Shown one piece after another: positions 59,895-64,000 of a DNA stretch of 64,000 nt. The notes beneath the pieces were generated by a model. It saw only the letters and a program-made list of their open reading frames with translations, had not been told where the DNA came from and searched no databases. The position numbers and the translations under genes are program-made. Numbering within the stretch: position 1 is the first letter of the stretch; each line of letters starts with the position of its first letter. The stretch comes from Sebastes aleutianus (taxonomy: Eukaryota; Chordata; Actinopteri; Perciformes; Sebastidae), in the NCBI GenBank assembly GCA_916700875.1, contig CAKAKS010000062.1, positions 8,939,873 to 9,003,872 on the forward strand. The letters run 5' to 3'.

Positions 59895-62800
59895 AGTATG
59901 TAATAATAATGTATAAATCCCCAAATAGCCCATTAAATAAGGAATAATCTTACATTATGCATTAGTCATATTCAGTATTAATTATTATTAGTTATTCTCA
60001 GAGTTGTATTTGGGTTTCTACTAGAACATGTTGACATGCTTTAATGTTCAAAAAACGCTTTATTTTTCTCATACCACTTGTACTGCTTCTCTTCTCTTTT
60101 CTAACCCTCTGTCTGAAACACTCTGTTTAAGTGGATTGCTCAAAGTGGGTCACGTACCTGTAGTGCGATTTGATTTATTGCTTTGTTCCCAGGTGCATCA
60201 TTTCTTTGGTTCTCGGGGATGTGATTGGTCAGTGCAACAAGGAAGTGGTTGCCGTTACTGTCGGTGACCAGAGTCGGGGTGGAGTCGCTCTTGAGGAGAT
60301 CCAGTGGGCCTGACTGCTGGCTGAAGGACGCTTGAGACACCTGCACAAAAAACCCACAACAACTTTTTAGAGGAAGAAGCTTGATTTGCTTCATATGTCA
60401 TACCGGCACGCCAAAAAAAAAAATAATCAGCTCATCTTGTGATTCAACAAACTCAATGCTGATATTGTGAAACCCACTCCACTGACCTGTTGCGGCTGCT
60501 GTTGCGCCTGTTGTTTCTGCTGAATCAGAACCTGTTGCTGCTTCAGGTGTATCTTGGTCTGTATCTGGATTTGCTGCAGTTGTTTATTCTGCTGCTGCTG
60601 TAAAAACGACTTTTGCTGCTTCAGTAGAATCTGTTGCTTCAGCTGCATCTGCTGCTGGTGTTGTTTTGACTGTTGTGACTGCAACAGCTGCTGCTGCTGC
60701 TGCTGGAGCTGCTTGAGCTGCTGTTTGTGAGACTTCTTCTTCCTCTGCTGAGAAAGCTTCTGCAGGCTCTCCGACGTCTGACTGCGGTTCTGAATCATCT
60801 GCTGCTGGTTCTGAATGTTGTGCTGTTGCAAAAGTTTCTGTATGGCCTGTTGTTGGGCCAGCTGCAGAGCGCTTTGCTGCAGACGGACATGCTGTTGTTG
60901 TTGTTGTTTTGTTTGTATGCTCATCTGCTCTGGCTCGATTTGGAGCTCCTGCACCTCCCAAGTTTGGGTCGAAGACTGCGGTAATCGGTGAGTTTCTGGT
61001 AACTGCATAGTCGTCTCACACGCTACTTCCTCTTCCTCGATGGCTTCCTGTTTGACAGTTACCTTGATAACATCCATGTCACATGAAACGGCTGATGGCG
61101 GAAGGGGGAATGGCGGATGAGCACACGAGAGAGGGACGCTGGGCTTATCAGGAGGTTCTTGTTTGACTCTCACAAGAACCAGCGGCTCTGGTCCTCCTCT
61201 GCTCCCGTGCTCCAGCTGCATCCTCAGCACCTCCACCAGCCTCTGTTTCTGCCTCAGCATCCTGGTCAGCTCCTCGATCTGCTTGTCTTTCTCTTGCAGC
61301 ATCCTGTCTTTGTCCATAGTCGCTACCAGAGCTGTGGTTGTAGCGGCGAGGGCGGCTGATGAGACCAGGCAATGTTTCTGCAGAGCGGCCGGCTTTAAAG
61401 AGAATTGACAAGGTGCCGGGGTGGAACACTTCGGCTCCTCTTTGATGCTGGTTGCAAGCTGAGCAGCTGAACACGGCAGATGGCTCACCGGGGCGAGAGG
61501 TGAACTCATCTAGACAGAAAGAGAGAAAATAAAAATAGGTAAACAAACAGTAGGAAACCTTGAAAAAGAAAAACACAAGTGCAAGAGCTTGAGATGTAAA
61601 CTAAGACCTAAACGCTAACATGCTCACAATGACAACGTTAACATGCTGATGTTGAGCAGGTCAAATATCGACCATGTTCGCCATCTCAGTTTAGCGTTTT
61701 AGCGTGCTAACATTTGCTAATTAGCCCTAAACACAAAGTACAGCTGATGGGAATGTCATTAGTTTTGCAGGTATTTGGTCATAAAGCGAATATTTTTGAC
61801 TGTATTATTTTGAGCCACCATTATTTTATAATTAATTGTATTTAAAGACACCTTTGTACTTAATATGGGCATGGCTTTATTGACATTTGGTTTTCATTAC
61901 CCTTGAAATGTAACCAAATTTGAATTAAAGTACTATTCCATGTATGATTGTTTACATTTTTAAAAGTATATTACACAAGTATTTGCATTATATTAAGTGC
62001 ATATTAATAGTTGTCAAAAAAATATTAGGTAAAATATACCTAATACATTTAATTACAACTTAATGTTGTCTCGCAATGTACTATTTATATATTGTTAATA
62101 CAAGAAGTGCAATACTAGTATGTCAAGTACATTATTCATTAGTGCACATATAAGATACATAAGTATACTTCAATTTAGTACAATTAAACCTGCAGTAGAC
62201 AGAATGTTTTTGGCATCATTGGGCCAAAATTATATAATAACCTTTCAGCATATTATAATTCAAGTGTTCTGAGAGAAAACTAGACTTCTGCAGCTCCTCA
62301 TGGCTGTTTTCATGCTTTAAAATATTTAGTCCGTGACGGGAGACTTTGGCCAATCACAGGTCATTTCAGAGAGAGAGCGTTCCTATTGGCTGTTCATTCA
62401 ACAGAGGCAGCTGTCAATCACTCACGAACTCCGATCAAACGGTCAAACTAGGCATCGCTGATCAAATATGAATCAATATTCTGTTACTGTAGTGCCTATT
62501 TCTCGCCTCAAATGTTTTCAGAAACATCTTGTAGTGTACTGTTTAGCTGCAAACAGTCTCATTTTACAACTAAACAGTACACTACAAGATGTTTCTGAAA
62601 ACATTTGAGGAGAGAAATAGGCATTACAGTAACAAAATATTGATTCATGTTTGATCAGCGCTGCCTAGTTTGACCGTTTGATCGGAGTTCGCGAGTGATT
62701 GACAGCTGCTCAGAGACGGCAGGCTCCAGCTCGGCTCTGATTGGTTGTTTTCTCCGGTCTGTGAAATCTTGCACCGGAGGACACAGAGGCACATGATTTT

Positions 62801-63519
62801 TTTCAGATTACCTGTCTCATGCATTACTGTCAGGATATAGTGACCGTTTTTTATAAAAATATATTTTTTTAAATCATATTTGCTCCAATTCTACCCACTG
62901 CAGCTTTACTGTAAGTCAATGTATTACAAAAAAAAAATTCAGACCATCTCCTCCAATGGGTCGCTGTTAAAGCTGGTATCTTCTGGGCTCATGGCGCCCG
63001 GCGAGCGGTCAGAGTGGGAGAGCGAGTTAGTTGGGGGGGTGACGGTGCCACTACAACGGGTCAAGAGCTGCTGAGGAGTGGCTGCACTGCTGCCTGCATC
63101 AACTATACAGAGGTTAAGATATGACATTAGGCAGAAGGTAAAAAGAAAATACATTATCTGCACTGTTTACTACATCTTTCTCATATTTTAACGCTTGAAT
63201 GCATCATTCTGTGAAGAGAGGAAGTACAGATACATTTTCTGTTTGACTAACCGGTCAGAGAAGATATCTGATGGTACTGAAACTGAAACTGTGATGTGTT
63301 GTTGTTGTTGTTGGTGATGGTGGTGGTGGTGGCAGCAGTTCTGGAGTATTTTCCTGCTGCTTCGGCCCCTGGCCCTGTGGTACCCCCTGCTGTTAGAGAG
63401 TGGGTACTGTCGCTGCCTCCATTCAGCTCCTGGTAGCTCCTCAGCCTCTCAATGAGGTCGTTTTTGGTGCCGGAGACTGGCAAGCTGCGCAGCTTCAACT
63501 CGCACTTCAGCTCCGCGAC
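55807..63519 (-). CDS. mrtfa: Myocardin-related transcription factor, probably MRTF-A (partial: SAP domain to C-terminus, nine exons)
   Basis: Serum response factor coactivator of the myocardin family, which in its known members shuttles between cytoplasm and nucleus under control of G-actin. Visible exons (minus strand, 5' to 3'): 63519-63252, 63102-62945, 61509-60487, 60340-60158, 59668-59555, 58234-58112, 57988-57905, 56884-56836, 56357-55807. Joined, they give 2553 nt, 850 residues and a TAG stop, with phase kept at every junction and GT-AG at every intron. Domain order from the first visible residue: SAP (1-32, core LRSLPVSGTK), Ser/Pro-rich linker, leucine zipper (about 207-244, KDKQIEELTRMLRQKQ), Gln-rich block (332-483), acidic patch (EDDFIDIIL) and C-terminal activation region ending LQVHWDSCL. 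The C-terminus and SAP core resemble MRTF-A more than MRTF-B or myocardin, from memory of the family. RPEL and basic regions must lie beyond base 64000. Assignment to the MRTF family is near certain; the A paralogue is likely. Confidence 0.9.
56400..56720 (+). repeat. Interspersed repeat (GTGACCTTTGACC family) in an mrtfa intron
   Basis: GAGGTCACTGTGACCTTTGA followed by CTTGAGTCCAAGTGGACATT and TGCCAAATTTGAAGAGAATG, a widely recurring fish repeat. A short piece of the same family appears at 54505-54535 inside the mrps28 pseudogene. Confidence 0.65.
56836..56884 (-). CDS. mrtfa: mrtfa exon 8 of window: 49-nt microexon with acidic patch
   Basis: 49 nt. The acceptor ..CCTCAG precedes GATACAGAGC; the donor is CAGGAG before GTAAGA. 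It encodes DTEHEDDFIDIILQTG plus one base. It corresponds to the conserved acidic/hydrophobic block of MRTFs (human form resembles DDLFDVLIQSGEIS, from memory), and the join to the next exon restores a Gly-Glu-Met sequence. The exon shifts phase from 0 to 1, so skipping it would break the C-terminus. Confidence 0.85.
57058..57800. mobile_element. TTAA-flanked nonautonomous element in an mrtfa intron
   Basis: Inverted ends of about 60 bp: GTATTTTTCAACCTGGACCC on the left and GGGTCCAGGTTGAAAAATAC on the right. TTAA lies at both boundaries (57054-57057 and 57801-57804). 743 bp. An interior open frame of 136 codons (57332-57742) has no features that I recognise. Confidence 0.8.
57905..57988 (-). 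CDS. mrtfa: mrtfa exon 7 of window
   Basis: 84 nt, 28 codons, phase 0. The acceptor CTCCTCCAG precedes GAGTTGTGTCC; the donor is AACAAA before GTACGA. It encodes ELCPSLDVLFSPLSPASIK and ends ASSPDNK. It is supported by splice sites and frame continuity rather than by a long ORF. Confidence 0.72.
58112..58234 (-). CDS. mrtfa: mrtfa exon 6 of window
   Basis: 123 nt, 41 codons, phase 0. The acceptor ..AACGATCAG precedes AACGGGGAGCC; the donor is CAAACT before GTAAGT, a perfect donor core. It encodes NGEPQQDVALCLSAPPSLQP, then FFNDQEAAPSGKNTSPPSSQT, a Pro/Ser-rich linker between the Gln-rich block and the acidic region. Confidence 0.8.
59155..59445 (+). repeat. Interspersed repeat in an mrtfa intron
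   Basis: TTGCAACCAGAGGAGTCGCC and AGACTTCTATACAATCTGAC are words that I recognise from dispersed fish repeats. The boundaries are approximate and the class unknown. Confidence 0.45.
59555..59668 (-). CDS. mrtfa: mrtfa exon 5 of window
   Basis: 114 nt, 38 codons, phase 0. The acceptor CCATTAG precedes CGAGTACAG; the donor is ACAAAG before GTGAGG. It encodes RVQSAPANLSGHNPVQLPK and ends VEFLKQETK. It is too short for a simple ORF search and is found by splice signals and frame. L-K-Q-E is another possible SUMO acceptor context. Confidence 0.75.
60007..60128 (-). repeat. Fragment of the AGAGGACCTA MITE in an mrtfa intron
   Basis: The complement of GGTTTCTACTAGAACATGTT and of the TTCAAAAAACGCTTTATTTT stretch matches 9240-9375. 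It sits about 30 bases downstream of the donor of mrtfa exon 60158-60340. Confidence 0.75.
60158..60340 (-). CDS. mrtfa: mrtfa exon 4 of window
   Basis: 183 nt, 61 codons, phase 0. The acceptor TTTTTGTGCAG precedes GTGTCTCAAG; the donor is CTACAG before GTACGT. It encodes VSQASFSQQSGPLDLLKSD, then LVTDSNGNHFLVALTNH and QRNDAPGN. The block around TDSNG..FLVALTNH is conserved-looking in MRTFs, from memory. A TTAA-type repeat fragment lies about 30 bases beyond the donor. Confidence 0.88.
60487..61509 (-). CDS. mrtfa: mrtfa exon 3 of window: leucine zipper and Gln-rich block
   Basis: 1023 nt, 341 codons, phase 0 at both ends. The acceptor ..GTCTAG precedes ATGAGTTCACC; the donor is CAACAG before GTCAGT. 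Exon residues 65-102 form the leucine zipper used for MRTF dimerisation. Residues 190-341 are strongly Gln-rich, with Leu and Lys interspersed. Two V-K-Q-E motifs (residues 115-118 and 152-155) and one I-K-E-E motif (22-25) match the psi-K-x-E SUMO acceptor consensus. In the textbook family order the Gln-rich domain lies before SAP; here a large one follows the zipper. The exon is long and is open in other frames because of the CAG/CAA repeats. Confidence 0.9.
61620..61800 (+). repeat. Second copy of the GCTAACATTTG repeat, in an mrtfa intron
   Basis: GTGCTAACATTTGCTAATTA and ACAAAGTACAGCTGATGGGA match 9735-9800. It lies in the intron upstream of the zipper exon. Confidence 0.6.
61801..62184. 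other. mrtfa intron, AT-rich repeat-like stretch
   Basis: 61920-62180 is rich in AAGTACATT, AGTATATTAC and AAGTATACTT words, similar in style to the flanks of the 33999-34301 array, but without a tandem unit. Confidence 0.4.
62408..62549 (+). repeat. Left arm of a 142-bp inverted repeat
   Basis: Complementary to 62567-62708 with about seven mismatches and no indel that I can see. The spacer is 17 bases (62550-62566). As part of the mrtfa primary transcript it can form a hairpin of roughly 300 nt. Confidence 0.85.
62567..62708 (-). repeat. Right arm of the 142-bp inverted repeat
   Basis: Reverse complement of 62408-62549, for example TTGACCGTTTGATCGGAGTT here against AACTCCGATCAAACGGTCAA there. 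Confidence 0.85.
62945..63102 (-). CDS. mrtfa: mrtfa exon 2 of window: Ser/Pro linker
   Basis: 158 nt. The acceptor ..TGTATAG precedes TTGATGCAGG; the split codon becomes GTT (Val). The encoded linker includes TVTPPTNSLSHSDRSP and SPEDTSFNSDPLEEM, with several Ser-Pro/Thr-Pro sites of the kind phosphorylated in this family. The donor is ATG followed by GTCTGA, weaker than the others, and a T-rich tract follows it. A transposon-like foldback begins only 37 bases into the intron. The frame exits in phase 0, matching the next exon. Confidence 0.82.
63252..63519 (-). CDS. mrtfa: mrtfa exon 1 of window: SAP domain
   Basis: 268 nt. The acceptor is ..CTGTCAG before GTCGCGGAG, and the donor is GTTAGT. 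It encodes VAELKCELKLRSLPVSGTK and onward, the two-helix SAP DNA-binding module, then a Ser/Thr/Gly stretch and a run of Asn and Thr. Part of the Thr/Asn tract comes from (TTG)n and (GGT)n triplet repeats on the plus strand near 63297-63330 and is probably length-polymorphic. The exon ends in phase 1, which fits the next acceptor. Confidence 0.88.
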
Positions 63520-64000
63520 CTGACAGGAGACGGAGTAAAAGAGAAATTGAGACTGACGGACAAGTGCGAGGAAAAAGCAAAGAGATGAGGATAAAGAGAG
63601 GAAGAGAATTGAAACAGATTAAACGGAGAAAACAAAAAAGACAGAATAATCCATCACTGTCCCTTTCTTTGTCAGCTCTGAGCTGGCAGGCCACTTTTCT
63701 GGGACAAAATTCTGTTAACAGAGGATCTTTTACATATGTCAACTTCTGTCCACCAGTTACTCCATTGACTAGTGGCTTGTAGATAACAGAGAGAAAAAGA
63801 GCTGTTGCTCTTCACCGAGAGAATGAGACATAAGATATGGATCATTAGGGCCCAAGCACCAACGTCGAGCAGCAAAGATCCTATTGAAACTGAAGGAATT
63901 GGAGGTAAACCCCGAAACCCAACACAGGAAGTCAGCAATTTTGAATTCAATGTGCCATTTTCTCCCATTTTTAGCATTTTACAGGCCGTGTACTTTAACA

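Larger units (their letters stand above)
62185..62908 (-). mobile_element. Foldback MITE in the mrtfa intron, CTGCAGTRG ends
   Basis: Imperfect terminal inverted repeats: TTAAACCTGCAGTAGACAGA on the left and the complement of ATTCTACCCACTGCAGCTTT on the right. The interior is dominated by a 142-bp inverted repeat (62408-62549 and 62567-62708). It ends 37 bases from the splice donor at 62944/62945. Confidence 0.75.

Noticed and set aside
60584..60961. 125-codon Ala/Thr-rich minus-strand frame and plus-strand Leu-rich frames
   Set aside because: Out-of-frame readings of the CAG/CAA tract in the MRTF zipper exon.

Overview
The window is a stretch of vertebrate nuclear DNA, almost certainly from a teleost fish and probably a percomorph. 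The evidence is a multi-exon myocardin-family gene with ordinary GT-AG introns, and dense vertebrate/teleost repeats: hAT-type nonautonomous elements with 8-bp target duplications, an L1-clade LINE, an RTE/Rex-type LINE fragment, long CA/GT microsatellites and minisatellites. I see nothing prokaryotic, no operon, CRISPR array or phage.

The only host gene recognised with confidence lies at the right end on the minus strand. Nine coding exons (63519 down to 55807) encode 850 residues from the SAP domain to the stop codon of a myocardin-related transcription factor. The C-terminus (..HWDSCL) and the SAP core point to MRTF-A (mrtfa/mkl1). All eight internal junctions have consensus GT-AG sites and keep frame. 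The RPEL, basic and upstream exons lie beyond base 64000. Its introns hold several transposon copies, including a near-perfect 142-bp inverted repeat whose host element ends 37 bases from a splice donor. Downstream of the stop lies a broken plus-strand copy of mrps28 (mitochondrial ribosomal protein S28) at about 54370-54855.

Bases 1 to about 52000 hold no host gene that I can support. The centrepiece is an almost complete 5.87-kb L1-clade retrotransposon (38020-43893) with an exact 15-bp target duplication, an intact 1266-codon ORF2 (endonuclease, reverse transcriptase, C-terminal Cys/His motif) and an ORF1 with one in-frame stop. Around it lie hAT-type elements at 3226-3989, 20269-20852, 28149-28551, 36124-36877, 44134-44305 and 45981-46580, all with recognisable 8-bp duplications. 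TTAA-flanked elements lie at 8894-9415, 24310-24411 and 57058-57800. An RTE/Rex-like LINE 3' fragment sits at 2417-3109, and tRNA-promoter-like repeats at 21885-22320 and 50345-50890. Minisatellites have 21-bp (5868-6816), 13-bp (48288-48648) and 41-bp (33999-34301) units. Segments between these look like unique noncoding DNA. One of them, 15635-15782, carries four exact TTAATTAG sites and is a candidate enhancer.

I see no clearly novel multi-gene system. The items most worth following up are the nearly intact L1, the mrps28 pseudogene carrying a repeat segment, the intronic foldback, the glutamine-rich expansion in the MRTF exon and the TTAATTAG cluster.
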